Shown here piece by piece: positions 25,249 to 34,529 of a DNA stretch of 64,000 nt. The stretch lies in assembly GCA_964450865.1 (NCBI GenBank), contig CAYVHB010000003.1, forward strand, positions 68,173 through 132,172. Direction: 5' to 3'. Every line of letters starts with the position of its first letter. Positions within the stretch are counted from its first letter, which is position 1. The notes beneath the pieces were generated by a model. That model was not told where the DNA came from and searched no databases. It saw only the letters and a program-made list of their open reading frames with translations. The position numbers and the translations under genes were made by a program. Source of the stretch: CAYVHB01 sp964450865 (GTDB taxonomy: Bacteria; Bacillota; Clostridia; Saccharofermentanales; UBA5734).

Positions 25249-26433
25249 TCAGGCCATGCGGTGAATCGGCCGGGGGTAGCCCGGCTGGAAAGCCTCGGTG
25301 AACAGGGATTCGACCACAGCTGAAGCGGCGGCTGCCTGATCCCGGACAGCCCGCTCACAGATCGTGCGCAGTGCATCCGGATCGATAGCCGCGCGGCAAT
25401 TGAGGACCAGGGTTGCGGTCACAAAGCCGATACGCATCGACTGGTCAAACTCGATGCGATCGGCCAGGCTGACGCAACTGGCCTTGGCCCAGTCGCTGCC
25501 GGCGACTATGTATGCTTTCAGGTGCGCGATCTCATGCCGAACGGCTGCCAGACTGGTCTTGATCTGGCCCAGCAGGGCGGCCAGAAAGGCATTGCCGTCA
25601 GCCGGCCGGGCTTCGCCAATGACCACGCGCGCCGGGATCGGCCGGCCCTCGCTGTCTTCACCGCTGGCACAGAGGTCGCAGGTCATGGTCGGTGGCTGGA
25701 CTACCAGTGAAGCGGTGGTATTAAGCCAGCCCAGGACCGCTTCGGCCCTGGCATAGACGGCATAATCGACAGCCATCGAAGGCTGCAGGACCGAAACGGG
25801 CCGGCTGGCAGCCAGCTGACCAAGCCAGTCGGGCAATCCGGCTCCGGAGCGGGCGCTGATCGCCAGCACCTCAATCCCGCGGAAGCGGGCCTTCAGGAAA
25901 TCAGTCATGGCCTGGATCTCCGGCCGGTCAAGCGTATCGGTCTTATTCAGGACAATCAGGTCAGCTTCGGTCAGCTGGCGATTGAACAGGTAATTCACTT
26001 CATTGGGGAACAGGCTGTCCTGGTCGCGCATGTAGCGGCGCAGGCGCCTGGGATCGACGACCACTGACAGCGGGGCCAGGGCGACCTCAGCGTCATGATG
26101 CTGCCGCAAGGGCTTCATCAGAGTCGCGATCAGGTCCGTGCAACTGCCGACGGGCTCGGCCAGCACGTAATCCGGATAATCCAGGGCCTGCAATTCGGCC
26201 AGCCTGGCAGCAAACTGGTCAAAATTGCAGCAGAAACAGCCCCCGGTCACTTCCAGGACCGGGAAACCCTGGCTGTGCAGATACTCGGTGTCGACCAGAT
26301 GGGAGCCCTGGTCATTGGTCACAATCCCGACCTTGTGGCCGGCATCGGCCAGGCTGCGGGCCAGGGCCAGGATCGACGTCGTCTTGCCCGCACCCAGGAA
26401 GCCACCGATTATCATCAATTTTGTCAAGGGCAT
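25249..26433 (-). CDS. COG0523/CobW-family GTPase (metal or corrinoid maturation)
   Basis: A protein of 394 residues. The P-loop is GGFLGAGKTTS, the family's metal motif is GGCFCCNF (CxCC), and LIVLNKTDTL is the G4 motif. The C-terminal half contains CDLCASGEDSEG, another cysteine pair not typical of ZNG1 or HypB. COG0523 proteins deliver or insert metals. Its place beside corrinoid methyltransferase genes suggests help with the cobalt cofactor or zinc site of those enzymes. The start at 26433 has GGAG; a TTG four codons upstream is less likely. Confidence 0.8.
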   Translation of the reverse strand: MPLTKLMIIGGFLGAGKTTSILALARSLADAGHKVGIVTNDQGSHLVDTEYLHSQGFPVLEVTGGCFCCNFDQFAARLAELQALDYPDYVLAEPVGSCTDLIATLMKPLRQHHDAEVALAPLSVVVDPRRLRRYMRDQDSLFPNEVNYLFNRQLTEADLIVLNKTDTLDRPEIQAMTDFLKARFRGIEVLAISARSGAGLPDWLGQLAASRPVSVLQPSMAVDYAVYARAEAVLGWLNTTASLVVQPPTMTCDLCASGEDSEGRPIPARVVIGEARPADGNAFLAALLGQIKTSLAAVRHEIAHLKAYIVAGSDWAKASCVSLADRIEFDQSMRIGFVTATLVLNCRAAIDPDALRTICERAVRDQAAAASAVVESLFTEAFQPGYPRPIHRMA

Positions 26434-26451
26434 ATCGTTCTCCAATCAGTC

Positions 26452-26500
26452 ATTTATTGGTTGCTTATTGGTTTTTTATTGGTTGTTTATTGGTTAATGA
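26452..26500. repeat. Short tandem repeat in the leader of the GTPase gene
   Basis: The unit ttattggtt, with two to four extra bases, occurs four times in a row between the thioredoxin-like gene and the GTPase gene. On the transcribed strand it reads AACCAATAA repeatedly. Confidence 0.75.
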
Positions 26501-26527
26501 TCGGTTTTCTATCGCAGCATAAAACGC

Positions 26528-26806
26528 CTATCCGTCGAGCCGGGCCAGGAATTTGGCCAGCTGGCGCGGCGAGATGATATTGCCGGCCGAGATCTGCTCG
26601 TCATCAACCAGGATCGCCGGCAGCTTCTCCACCTCGAAGCCTTCGATCTGCCAGACCTCGCGCGGGTGGCCGATCTCCACGATTTCCCACGTGAAATCAG
26701 AACGAGACGCTGCAGTTTTCTGCAGCGTCTCCATGTTCAGGTGATTGACGATGACACAGGCCGTACAGGGGCTTTGCTGCACGACCAGGCGGGCATGGTG
26801 GGCCAT
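26528..26806 (-). CDS. Small thioredoxin-like protein
   Basis: A protein of 92 residues. The N-terminal CxxC in QQSPCTACVIVNHL begins the first helix of a thioredoxin or glutaredoxin-like fold, and the cis-proline is in EKLPAILVDDEQISAG. The start is three bases after the stop of the upstream URO-D/thioredoxin fusion gene, so translation is coupled. It may reduce the fused protein's own CxxC or keep the corrinoid system active. The substrate is not known. Confidence 0.75.
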   Translation of the reverse strand: MAHHARLVVQQSPCTACVIVNHLNMETLQKTAASRSDFTWEIVEIGHPREVWQIEGFEVEKLPAILVDDEQISAGNIISPRQLAKFLARLDG

Positions 26807-26809
26807 GGT

Positions 26810-28165
26810 TTACAGGCTCTTGCGATCCAGGGCGTCTTGCAGGGCCTGCTGGAGCGTCACGTCATCCGGGATGATCGAGATGAACGCGACCTGGCCGTCG
26901 ATCACGATCGTCGGGATGTTGCTGACACCCAGCTTCATCATCGCGACCACACCTTCCTTGTTCTTGATGCTGTGCTCCTTGTAGGCGATCTTGTCACCAA
27001 ACACCCTGGCGGCCCGATAGACCGCTTCCATCATGTACTGGCAGGGCGCGCAGGATGCCGAATCGAGCGTGATGACGTCGATGTACACCCGGCCCCGGTC
27101 GCTGTAGTCCGGCAACTCCGCTGCCACGCCTTCCAGCGGGTTGGAGCTCTCCATGAATTCGGCGATCTCGCCATGGACCAGCGAGGCGATCGCCTTGACG
27201 TTCTCAACCGGCACGTCAAAGGCCATGTCGCAGCCCGGAGCCAGGAGATAGCCCTTCGTGCCGCCGATGGTCATGCAGTTCAGCGCATCATTGACATTGT
27301 CGGTCGGCGTGCCGAAAAGCATCACCACCGTCAGCTTGATGTTGCCGCCAAAGGACAGCCCGTACCGGCGGCACATGTCCCGGACATAGTCCAGCGGGAT
27401 GTTCTCGTCAATCGACAGGCCGTCGGCATGGCACTGGCACATGACCTCGATATTGTTCTTGGCATTGCCGCAGACAAACAGGTTCCCCAGCTTGCCCCGG
27501 GCCCGGATATAATCAAAGATCTCGATCATGTAGGGCTGGCAGAAATCGGTAAAATTGTCCGGCGAGATCTGCGAGGTCATCGGGTCGACGACCGCAATGA
27601 TGTCCACCCCGGCGTCGATATACATCTGGCTGGTCTTGATCGCGACTTTCGTCGCCAGCTGCATCAGCTCGTGGACCAGCTCCGGCTCGTCGATCATGTT
27701 GTAGAAAATATCCGTGCCCATCAGGTGCAGGCCCAGCGTGAACGGTCCGGTGATCAGCCCGTACACGGCCTTCTCCTGGCCGATGGTCTGGCAGATGCGC
27801 CGCATCGCGTCGAGCACAATCGGGAAGCGCCCGTCACTTTCGCCCGGGACCTGCAGGTCGGCGATCGTCAGGCCCTCCTCCAGCGGGTGGCTGCTGACGG
27901 CCGGCGGGTTGGATTTCGCCCATTGCAGCTTGCAGCCCATCGCCTCGGCCTCGATCTGCAGATCAAACAGGGCCGGGATGCCGTCAGGACGATATTCCTC
28001 AACCGCCCGCGTCATGCCCGCGACAATCAGGTCAGCGGAATGGAAATATTCATCGGCCGTGACGCCGATCAGCCTGGCGGCGTGGCAGCCGACGAACGGC
28101 ACCCACGGCGCGCGCGGCGTTTCTTCATTGCGGATTGCAGCCAGGACCAGTTCTTTCGAATTCAT
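26810..28165 (-). CDS. URO-D/MtaA-type corrinoid methyltransferase fused to a thioredoxin-like domain
   Basis: A protein of 451 residues. Residues 1-345 form the uroporphyrinogen decarboxylase-like TIM barrel of MtaA/CmuA methyltransferases (VYGLITGPFTLGLHLMG, GLSIDENIPLDYV, APGCDMAFDVPVENVKA). Residues about 350-451 form a thioredoxin-like domain with CAPC in SASCAPCQYMM and the cis-proline in NIPTIVI. MtaA-type enzymes bind thiol-ligating zinc with an HxC...C set. Here the first motif reads LFVCGN, so the histidine appears replaced by phenylalanine while both cysteines remain. It probably moves a methyl group between the corrinoid protein and a thiol or other acceptor. Confidence 0.78.
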   Translation of the reverse strand: MNSKELVLAAIRNEETPRAPWVPFVGCHAARLIGVTADEYFHSADLIVAGMTRAVEEYRPDGIPALFDLQIEAEAMGCKLQWAKSNPPAVSSHPLEEGLTIADLQVPGESDGRFPIVLDAMRRICQTIGQEKAVYGLITGPFTLGLHLMGTDIFYNMIDEPELVHELMQLATKVAIKTSQMYIDAGVDIIAVVDPMTSQISPDNFTDFCQPYMIEIFDYIRARGKLGNLFVCGNAKNNIEVMCQCHADGLSIDENIPLDYVRDMCRRYGLSFGGNIKLTVVMLFGTPTDNVNDALNCMTIGGTKGYLLAPGCDMAFDVPVENVKAIASLVHGEIAEFMESSNPLEGVAAELPDYSDRGRVYIDVITLDSASCAPCQYMMEAVYRAARVFGDKIAYKEHSIKNKEGVVAMMKLGVSNIPTIVIDGQVAFISIIPDDVTLQQALQDALDRKSL

Positions 28166-28286
28166 CTGTATCTCCTCCTATAGGCATCGGCCAGCTGCTC
28201 TTCTCATCCGGATTTCACCCGGCAATCGCTGCATAGCCTGTGGCCAGCCGATTCTTCTCTTCCGGCTACCGCCCGGCGTTTCCGGC

Positions 28287-28937
28287 TCAGCCGGCCCGGT
28301 TAGCCAGGGCTGCAACCGCCGCGTCAGCGGCCGATGCCGCATCCGGCTGGTAGATATCGGCGCCGATACTCCTGGCAAAGGAGGCATTGACCGGCGCACC
28401 GCCGACCATGATGATCACCTTGTCACGGATACCGGACGCTTCGGCGGCTTCAATGACGGCCTTCATCTCATTCATAGTCGTTGTCAGCAGGGCGGACAGA
28501 CAGATAATCTGGGCTTCCTTTTGCATCGCTGCCTCAATGAATTTTCCAGCCGGCACATCAACGCCCAGGTCGACGATTTCCAGGCCCTTGCCTTCCATCA
28601 TCATGGCCACCAGGTTCTTGCCGATGTCATGGAGGTCACCCTTGACCGTACCGATAACCACCCGTCCGGAAGACTTGACCCCTTCGGAGACCAACCGCGG
28701 CTTGAGAACTTCCGCGCCGGCTTTCATGGCCCGGGCCGCGACCAGGACATCCGGGACGTAGACCTCGTTGTTCTTGAATTTGGCCCCGATAATACCCATG
28801 CCGGCGAGCAGTCCGCTGTTGAGGATATCGGCGGCGCTCAAGCCCGCCTCAAGTGCCTGCTGGGTCAGCAATTTGACATCCTTGGCCTTGCCCTTTTGCA
28901 GCGCTTCCGAGATCTTGGTCAGGATTTCATGTTCCAT
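28287..28937 (-). CDS. Corrinoid (B12-binding) methyltransferase protein
   Basis: A protein of 216 residues of the MtaC/MtbC/MttC type. The N-terminal helical cap (GLLAGMGIIGAKFKNNEVYVPDV) precedes the cobalamin-binding domain, whose histidine ligand lies in GDLHDIGKNLV. LSALLTTTMNEM and VGGAPVN complete the Rossmann-like fold. It carries the methyl group on cobalt between the two methyltransferases encoded beside it. The start at 28937 is chosen because GGAGG is eight bases upstream, while the ATG five codons earlier overlaps that site. Confidence 0.92.
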   Translation of the reverse strand: MEHEILTKISEALQKGKAKDVKLLTQQALEAGLSAADILNSGLLAGMGIIGAKFKNNEVYVPDVLVAARAMKAGAEVLKPRLVSEGVKSSGRVVIGTVKGDLHDIGKNLVAMMMEGKGLEIVDLGVDVPAGKFIEAAMQKEAQIICLSALLTTTMNEMKAVIEAAEASGIRDKVIIMVGGAPVNASFARSIGADIYQPDAASAADAAVAALANRAG

Positions 28938-29014
28938 GGATATTTCCTCCATTTGATTGCCCGGATGGCGGGACTTTTACCGATCTGCTCTGCTATGTCG
29001 CCATTTTGTGATGC

Positions 29015-30316
29015 TCAGCTGAGGCGGTTGATCTCCTCGCGGGCAATTTCGACCCAGCGGGTCAGGTTGCGTGGATTCTTGCCCAGCGTGTGATTGTCCT
29101 TCATGATGATCTCGACCCGGTTATTGCGTGTCAGGGCCAGACTGTCACGCAGTTCCTGGCGGACGACGGCCTCATCCATCTGCGGCACGGCCAGGGGTGA
29201 CGGGCTTGACTTGAGCGAATAGACATAATCGGCGCCGAGCTTTTCGGCCATCAGGCCCCGGTTGGCCCAAGGCGAAACCGAGACCCGGCGCAGATTCCGG
29301 GATGCCTTGATGATATCAAAACGCTCATCCATCGGCTCGCAGCAGCCATAGCAGACCAGGCCGAAACGGTCCATGACCTGTTTCTGATAGGGATAAATGA
29401 ATTCGGCAAACATGTCGGGTGAGACGCCAATGGTGATCTGGCTTTCGGCCAGGCCCCACATATCCCGGGTCCGGACCTGCCCCATGTAATCAGGCGCCGG
29501 CAATTCCCGGCAATAGCCCAGGCCGCCGGAACCGACGTACGTGCCGTCGTTATTCAGGGCCAGCAGCTGATTGTTCTGCAGATAATCCAGGCGATCCAGC
29601 GTGCCCTGCGTCAGCATGGCCATAACCTGATGGACGGCCTCCGGCTCATCGTAGAAGTCGTAAAAAATATTCTCCATGCCGCGCAGGAAGGCAAACTCAT
29701 CGGTCATGCCGAACGACCAGGACCAGGGGGTATTGAAACGGACGGTCAGGCGGTCGGCAAACAGGTCGCGGGCCAGGACCAGGGCATTCTCAGTCTGGGC
29801 AAAATCAATCGTCAGTTGCGGCCGGATGACCTGGTCGATCTGGGCGTAATCTTCAAGGACGGTCTCAATGTGGTAGGCCCCGCCGTCCGCCTTGGTCTCA
29901 TGCATGGTAACCTTGTTCTCGTGGCCGGCAACCGTCCAGGGCGTTTCCTGATACAGATAAGGCAACTCGAAAATAGCCTCAACGGGGTAATCGTCGTTCA
30001 TCTGGTTGCCCCAGAAAATCTGTTTGCGGAAATGATACTCCCAGTAACGGGCCATGCTGTTGGTACACAGGATCTGATCGTCGGTGATGATTTCATTCCA
30101 GCCGTTCTCCGGATCGCAAAGAATCAGGGGCCGGGTCGCCTCCAGGGCGTTGTGGCGATACCATAAATCGCGCCGTTCGGCCATGACGGGACGGGACGCG
30201 ATCTCGGCGACCTGGGCAGCCAGATCACGCAGGATAGCCCGGTCAGCAGCCGGGAAATTCAGGTCGCGCTTATCTGCCGCATTGAAATTGACTCGGATAT
30301 TGCCTTGAGAAAACAT
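29015..30316 (-). CDS. URO-D-type methyltransferase component (substrate-specific, unknown substrate)
   Basis: A protein of 433 residues with the uroporphyrinogen decarboxylase-like fold. It has NTPWSWSFGMTDEFAFL and a cysteine-rich YGCCEPMDERFDIIK motif, matching corrinoid-linked URO-D proteins more than true HemE. A late MKDNHTLGKNPRNLTRW carries a histidine where MtaA enzymes have cysteine. It probably takes the methyl group from a methylated substrate and passes it to the corrinoid protein encoded next. The substrate is not predictable here. The start at 30316 has GGAGG upstream. It is the first gene of the operon and faces the AraC-type regulator. Confidence 0.75.
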   Translation of the reverse strand: MFSQGNIRVNFNAADKRDLNFPAADRAILRDLAAQVAEIASRPVMAERRDLWYRHNALEATRPLILCDPENGWNEIITDDQILCTNSMARYWEYHFRKQIFWGNQMNDDYPVEAIFELPYLYQETPWTVAGHENKVTMHETKADGGAYHIETVLEDYAQIDQVIRPQLTIDFAQTENALVLARDLFADRLTVRFNTPWSWSFGMTDEFAFLRGMENIFYDFYDEPEAVHQVMAMLTQGTLDRLDYLQNNQLLALNNDGTYVGSGGLGYCRELPAPDYMGQVRTRDMWGLAESQITIGVSPDMFAEFIYPYQKQVMDRFGLVCYGCCEPMDERFDIIKASRNLRRVSVSPWANRGLMAEKLGADYVYSLKSSPSPLAVPQMDEAVVRQELRDSLALTRNNRVEIIMKDNHTLGKNPRNLTRWVEIAREEINRLS

Positions 30317-30676
30317 GGAGGACCTCCTCGGTGATACCAGAAGCGCCACTTGCTCGCCAATCTGGCTTGGCCAGTCAAGGCCCGGTGATGGCTGACTGAG
30401 ACCGGAACGAGACGGATGGCCACCTTTAGCAGTGACCAGCGGGCTATGCTGATGATGATCGCTGACCGATACCGGAATGAGACTGATTGTTTAAATTTGA
30501 TCGGCCCGGTAAAATGACGTTGTCCGGCTGACAGCAGATTGAAGCTTGTATGTCTGCATTATATAATGATAGCAGGTAGCTGGCAGTACATATTTTTGCT
30601 AATAAGTATACATTTTTTGATATTCAGCAACAGACGATGCGCGAGGTGCAAGCCTCATAATTCCTATGGATTTAAT
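30317..30676. other. Divergent control region with a 26-bp direct repeat
   Basis: No gene. gctgactgagaccggaacga at 30391 recurs as gctgaccgataccggaatga at 30461, with a period of 70 bp. Matching extends over about 26 bp (21 identical). Direct repeats suit AraC-family binding and lie between the AraC-type gene and the methyltransferase operon. Confidence 0.6.
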
Positions 30677-31513
30677 ATGATTACAAGTGAACCTGGCGTT
30701 CTGCCCGACTCCCAGATATACATTTCTGAGCCCTCGCTCCTGGCTCGCCGGGCGATGATGTTTGTTCCGTTCAGCGGAGTCTATCATTGCGTCGAGCCGT
30801 ATCAGATCGATCGGGCCTATCTTGATTATCTGTTGTTCTTTTTCATTGACAGCGGCCAGCTTGACCTGGTCTATCGGGGTAAGACCACCCGGCTGACCGC
30901 CGGTTGCCTGCATATCATCGACTGCAAGTCACCCCATCAATATCGCGCGGCTGGCGATGTGCGTTTTCGCTGGTTTCATGTCCGCGGCGGCAGCAGCCAA
31001 CCCTTTTATGAACACCTGACAGACCGCCTGGGCAATGGTGTCGATACTGGCCGCCACTTTGCCATCGCCAATTCTTTTAACCTTCTGTTCGCCCTGCTGG
31101 TCCATACGCCTGTCAATGAGTTCCTTGTCAATATGGCCTTGACTCGCCTGCTATCGGACCTGTGCCAGATTGGTGAGGATAAGGCAGCCGGTGAAAATGA
31201 CGCTGTCCAGCAGGCGATGGCCTATCTCAATGATCATTTCCCGGAGGATCTGCATCTGGATGACCTGGCGCGCCGAGTTAACCTGAGCACCTGCCACCTG
31301 GCCAGGCTGTTCCGGCGCCAATATAATCTGCCGCCACATGAATACTTGCTAAGTTTGCGCATCAGTGAAGCCAAGAAATACCTTCTGACCACGGATCTGT
31401 CCATCGAAAGCATTGCCTGTCAATGCGGTTTCAATTCAGCATCGCATTTCATCCGGGCCTTCCGCCAGCGCGTTGCCATGACACCGGCCCAGTTCCGCCG
31501 CCAGAAGTTCTAA
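30677..31513 (+). CDS. AraC-family transcriptional regulator
   Basis: A protein of 278 residues. The N-terminal cupin-like sensing domain (residues 1-150) includes AGCLHIIDCKSPHQYRA. The C-terminal AraC double helix-turn-helix reads LHLDDLARRVNLSTCHLARLFRR and SIESIACQCGFNSASHFIRAFRQ, ending MTPAQFRRQ. The start at 30677 (MITSEPG) is placed at the first methionine before recognisable domain sequence; no strong ribosome binding site is visible and a longer frame exists upstream. It is divergent from the methyltransferase operon and is the likely regulator of it. Confidence 0.85.
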   Translation: MITSEPGVLPDSQIYISEPSLLARRAMMFVPFSGVYHCVEPYQIDRAYLDYLLFFFIDSGQLDLVYRGKTTRLTAGCLHIIDCKSPHQYRAAGDVRFRWFHVRGGSSQPFYEHLTDRLGNGVDTGRHFAIANSFNLLFALLVHTPVNEFLVNMALTRLLSDLCQIGEDKAAGENDAVQQAMAYLNDHFPEDLHLDDLARRVNLSTCHLARLFRRQYNLPPHEYLLSLRISEAKKYLLTTDLSIESIACQCGFNSASHFIRAFRQRVAMTPAQFRRQKF

Positions 31514-31566
31514 TCGGGCGGCCTCGGCCTGTCCGCTTGCTATCGCCATATACATGCCATATACCG

Positions 31567-33192
31567 CTACGTCTGGCTGCTGCCTGCAGCCTGCTGGCGG
31601 CTGCCCTTTCGTTCGAGCCTGCGCAGCCAGTTCTCTGTATGCAGCATGCTGATATTGGTTGCCAGAACATGGCCGGCGGTAATCAGATAATCAGACAGCG
31701 TAAACAGGGCGACCCCCAGGGTCAGGCCGGTCATTGGCACCTGGTAGCGGGAGTAAAGAATGGTCAGGAGCAGGGCGCCGGTCCCCGGCGCGGATGGCGC
31801 GGTCAAGGCGATAATGGTGGAAATAAAAGCCATTGAGATCATGTCGGCCTGGCCAAAATGAATGCCATACTGTCCGCCGACAAACAGCGTGATCAGGAAT
31901 GTGACGGGTATCAGCAGCGGTTTGCAGAACAGCGAGCCGATAGGCAAAGAGAAGCGGACCAGATAGCCGCGAATCTGTTGCTTGAACTCGGAAATCTGCT
32001 CATGACGCGAGAAAGTCGAGCTTGAACTGGCCGTCAACAGCGCAATCAGGACAAATGGCCAGATTGTACGCATATAGGTGAAGATATTCTGCCTGGCAAG
32101 CACACCGACACTGAGCAGCAACAAAAATAATTGCACAGCAATACAGACCACAATAACGAGGGCTGTGCCGATGGCCTGAACCAGCACCCCGTTGCTACCT
32201 GCCAGAACTAGATTGAAAATACCGATAAATATCATCAGGGGCATCAGTGAACAGATGACGTCCAGCAGCCTGATCAGCAGCAGATTGCTTTCGGCGACCA
32301 GGTGGGGAATAAACTGGAAGCGCCCCTTTAAAACCAGCATCACCAGGCCAGAAATAACGGCCAGGAAAACAATCTGCAGGGAGTTGCCCTCGATAAAAGG
32401 CCGGACGATATTGGTCGGGACAAACGCCAGCAGCATGTCCCGCAGCTGGACAGCCCAGGCTCCCGGGTCGCCGCCACCGGAGCCGGACCCCTGGATGGGG
32501 AAAGATAAAAAGGCCGCCGCAACGGTAATGATGGCCGTCAAGATGGAAATCCCGACAAACCAGCCCAGCAACACAGCAAAAACCCGCTTAACCTGGGCCA
32601 GATTCTCCATATTGAAAATACTGCCAAGCACCGAAACAAACAGCAGAGGCATGACAATCGCATTGAGCAACCCGAAATAAGTATTGCTGAACGGGCTGAA
32701 AACATGAGTGGCCAGACTCTGCCCCAGGGACGGCGCAAACTGCATGACCAGCCATCCGGACAGGGTAGCGGCCGCCAGGGCCAGACCGATCCCCAGCGCC
32801 GGATTCAGCGCCTTTTCCTTCACGGTATAGTGGGTGTAATTCGTGCCATTCTCGTATTGATAGGAGACAGTCGACAGACCGATCAGAATCTGCTGGCCAA
32901 TGGCCGTTACCTCTGACTGTTCCGGATCGTCCGGCAATATCAGCGGATTGGCCTCAGCACCATGACAGCTCAATGTCAGGGTAATCGTCTTGAATCGTTT
33001 GCTCAGGGTAACATGGATATTTTCAGCTTGCGGCAGATGGTGCAACCAGAAGAGCAGGGTCTCTTCGGCAAAAAGCTGGGCCCGGATCACATCTTTGTCG
33101 GCGCATTTATATTTTTTCAGCTGGTCCTGCACATAAATGGCAGCTTGATCAATACTGCTCACCTGCATCGGATAAGACGCGACAACCCCCAT
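31567..33192 (-). CDS. SDF (dicarboxylate/amino acid:cation) symporter with an N-terminal ATPase-like domain
   Basis: A protein of 541 residues. From about residue 130 it is a sodium:dicarboxylate symporter (GltP/GltT type): FGLLNAIVMPLLFVSVLGSI, NSLQIVFLAVISGL, LTASSSSTFSRHEQ for the serine-rich hairpin, and ITLFVGG. The first 120 residues are soluble: IRAQLFAEETLLFWLHH and KTITLTLSCHGAEANPLI resemble the N-box and G1 region of a GHKL/RsbW-like ATPase fold. Ordinary GltP is about 420 residues. The start at 33192 has GGAGG nine bases upstream. A cytosolic regulatory role for the extra domain is inferred. Confidence 0.78.
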   Translation of the reverse strand: MGVVASYPMQVSSIDQAAIYVQDQLKKYKCADKDVIRAQLFAEETLLFWLHHLPQAENIHVTLSKRFKTITLTLSCHGAEANPLILPDDPEQSEVTAIGQQILIGLSTVSYQYENGTNYTHYTVKEKALNPALGIGLALAAATLSGWLVMQFAPSLGQSLATHVFSPFSNTYFGLLNAIVMPLLFVSVLGSIFNMENLAQVKRVFAVLLGWFVGISILTAIITVAAAFLSFPIQGSGSGGGDPGAWAVQLRDMLLAFVPTNIVRPFIEGNSLQIVFLAVISGLVMLVLKGRFQFIPHLVAESNLLLIRLLDVICSLMPLMIFIGIFNLVLAGSNGVLVQAIGTALVIVVCIAVQLFLLLLSVGVLARQNIFTYMRTIWPFVLIALLTASSSSTFSRHEQISEFKQQIRGYLVRFSLPIGSLFCKPLLIPVTFLITLFVGGQYGIHFGQADMISMAFISTIIALTAPSAPGTGALLLTILYSRYQVPMTGLTLGVALFTLSDYLITAGHVLATNISMLHTENWLRRLERKGSRQQAAGSSQT

Positions 33193-33401
33193 GACCCCAT
33201 ACCTCCGCATTGATCCGGGCGGCTTGCGAACCCATGCAGCCAGCCCTTTTGCCCCTGTCAGCCATGCCCCGGGCCAGAAGAAAAAGCGGCGCACAGTTAT
33301 ATCAGGCCAGCAGGCGCCTTGTATTATACATCAATATGATATAAAAAATACACTCCGGCATGATCAACCAGCCTGTCAGGATCAACCAACCAGGTACACC
33401 A

Positions 33402-34529
33402 TCACCAGGCGCCCATCAGGACCTGAACCAGCAAGGAAACACTGGCAACAGCGAACCAGCAGCAAAGTCCGAGGAGAATCGGCCTGATCCCGTTCGTCAG
33501 CAATTTTTTCAAGTGCGTATTCAGGCCGATCGCCGACATGGCCATAACAATGACAAACTTGCCTGCATTAACCAGGAAATGGGATACATTGGCCGGAATG
33601 CCAGCAAATGTATTGAGCAGGGCGGTCAGGAGAAAGCCAATGACAAACCAGGGGAAAATGCGGACCAGGTTGAATTCCGAGGATCCTGAACTGACGGCTG
33701 AGCCCGAGGCTGAATGCGCGACCGGGTGATTGCCCCGGCTTTTGTTCGTTGTATGGATAGCCAGGACCAGGGTAATCGGTACAATCATCAGGGTCCGGGT
33801 CAATTTGACAATCGTGGCAAAGGCCAGGGCTGTATTGTTGCCGGCGGCAGCACTCCAGGCTGCGCCGGCCGCGACAACCGAAGACGTGTCATTGATTGCC
33901 GTACCGGCCCACATGCCAAAGCCGATATCACTCAGGCCCAGCAGATGACCCAGGGCCGGGAAAATAAATACGGCCATGATATTGAACAGGAAAATGGTCG
34001 ATATCGCATGCGCCACTTCTTCGTCTTCGGCACCGATGACAGGTGCTGTTGCGGCGATAGCCGAACCGCCGCAGATTGAGGTACCGACGCCGATCAAGGT
34101 CGTCATCTTGCCGGCCAGCTTAAGGGCTTTACCGGCCAGGAAGGCTGTCAGGAAAGCAGCCGACAGCGTAAAAAGCATCACAAAAAGGGATTGGCCACCA
34201 ACCCGGATCACGTTGAACAGATTCATTTCGAAGCCAAGCAAAATGATCGAGAATTGTAATAACTTCTTGGATGTATACTTGATACCATCCCCGAGACAGA
34301 TCGACGGGGACAGCGCATCAGCAGCCCGGGAAGCCGGCCTGCGTTGCGAGGCCCGTGAAAAAAGGACTGTGGAAGCCAGCTTGGGCCAGATCAGAACGAC
34401 GATCATGCCGAACACGATGCCGAATACCGGCCCGCCGATCAGCGGAACGGTCTTGCCAAGCAGCCAGGCTGGCGTAGCAATAGCCAGGCAAAGCAGGATA
34501 CCCGGCAGGATCGAAATGAGTTTTTTCAT
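33402..34529 (-). CDS. UPF0324 (YeiH-like) membrane protein, putative sulfate-type exporter
   Basis: A protein of 375 residues with about ten membrane segments. The UPF0324 hallmarks are GIGTSICGGSAIAA-type sequence (here GVGTSICGGSAIAATAPVI), FGMWAGTAINDTSSVVAAG and MSAIGLNTHLKKL. Members include YeiH and taurine- or cysteate-linked sulfate exporters; the substrate here is unproven. A start at 34529 (MKKLISILPG) has AGGAG ten bases upstream. It stands alone, on the same strand as the SDF transporter but 209 bp upstream of it. Confidence 0.85.
   Translation of the reverse strand: MKKLISILPGILLCLAIATPAWLLGKTVPLIGGPVFGIVFGMIVVLIWPKLASTVLFSRASQRRPASRAADALSPSICLGDGIKYTSKKLLQFSIILLGFEMNLFNVIRVGGQSLFVMLFTLSAAFLTAFLAGKALKLAGKMTTLIGVGTSICGGSAIAATAPVIGAEDEEVAHAISTIFLFNIMAVFIFPALGHLLGLSDIGFGMWAGTAINDTSSVVAAGAAWSAAAGNNTALAFATIVKLTRTLMIVPITLVLAIHTTNKSRGNHPVAHSASGSAVSSGSSEFNLVRIFPWFVIGFLLTALLNTFAGIPANVSHFLVNAGKFVIVMAMSAIGLNTHLKKLLTNGIRPILLGLCCWFAVASVSLLVQVLMGAW

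Noticed and set aside
26666..28183. Plus-strand open frame of 505 codons, rich in His, Asp and Arg
   Set aside because: Antisense shadow of the URO-D/thioredoxin fusion gene, a common effect of GC-rich codon use.
27714..29093. Plus-strand open frame of 459 codons
   Set aside because: Antisense to two clear methyltransferase genes; no ribosome binding site or domain.
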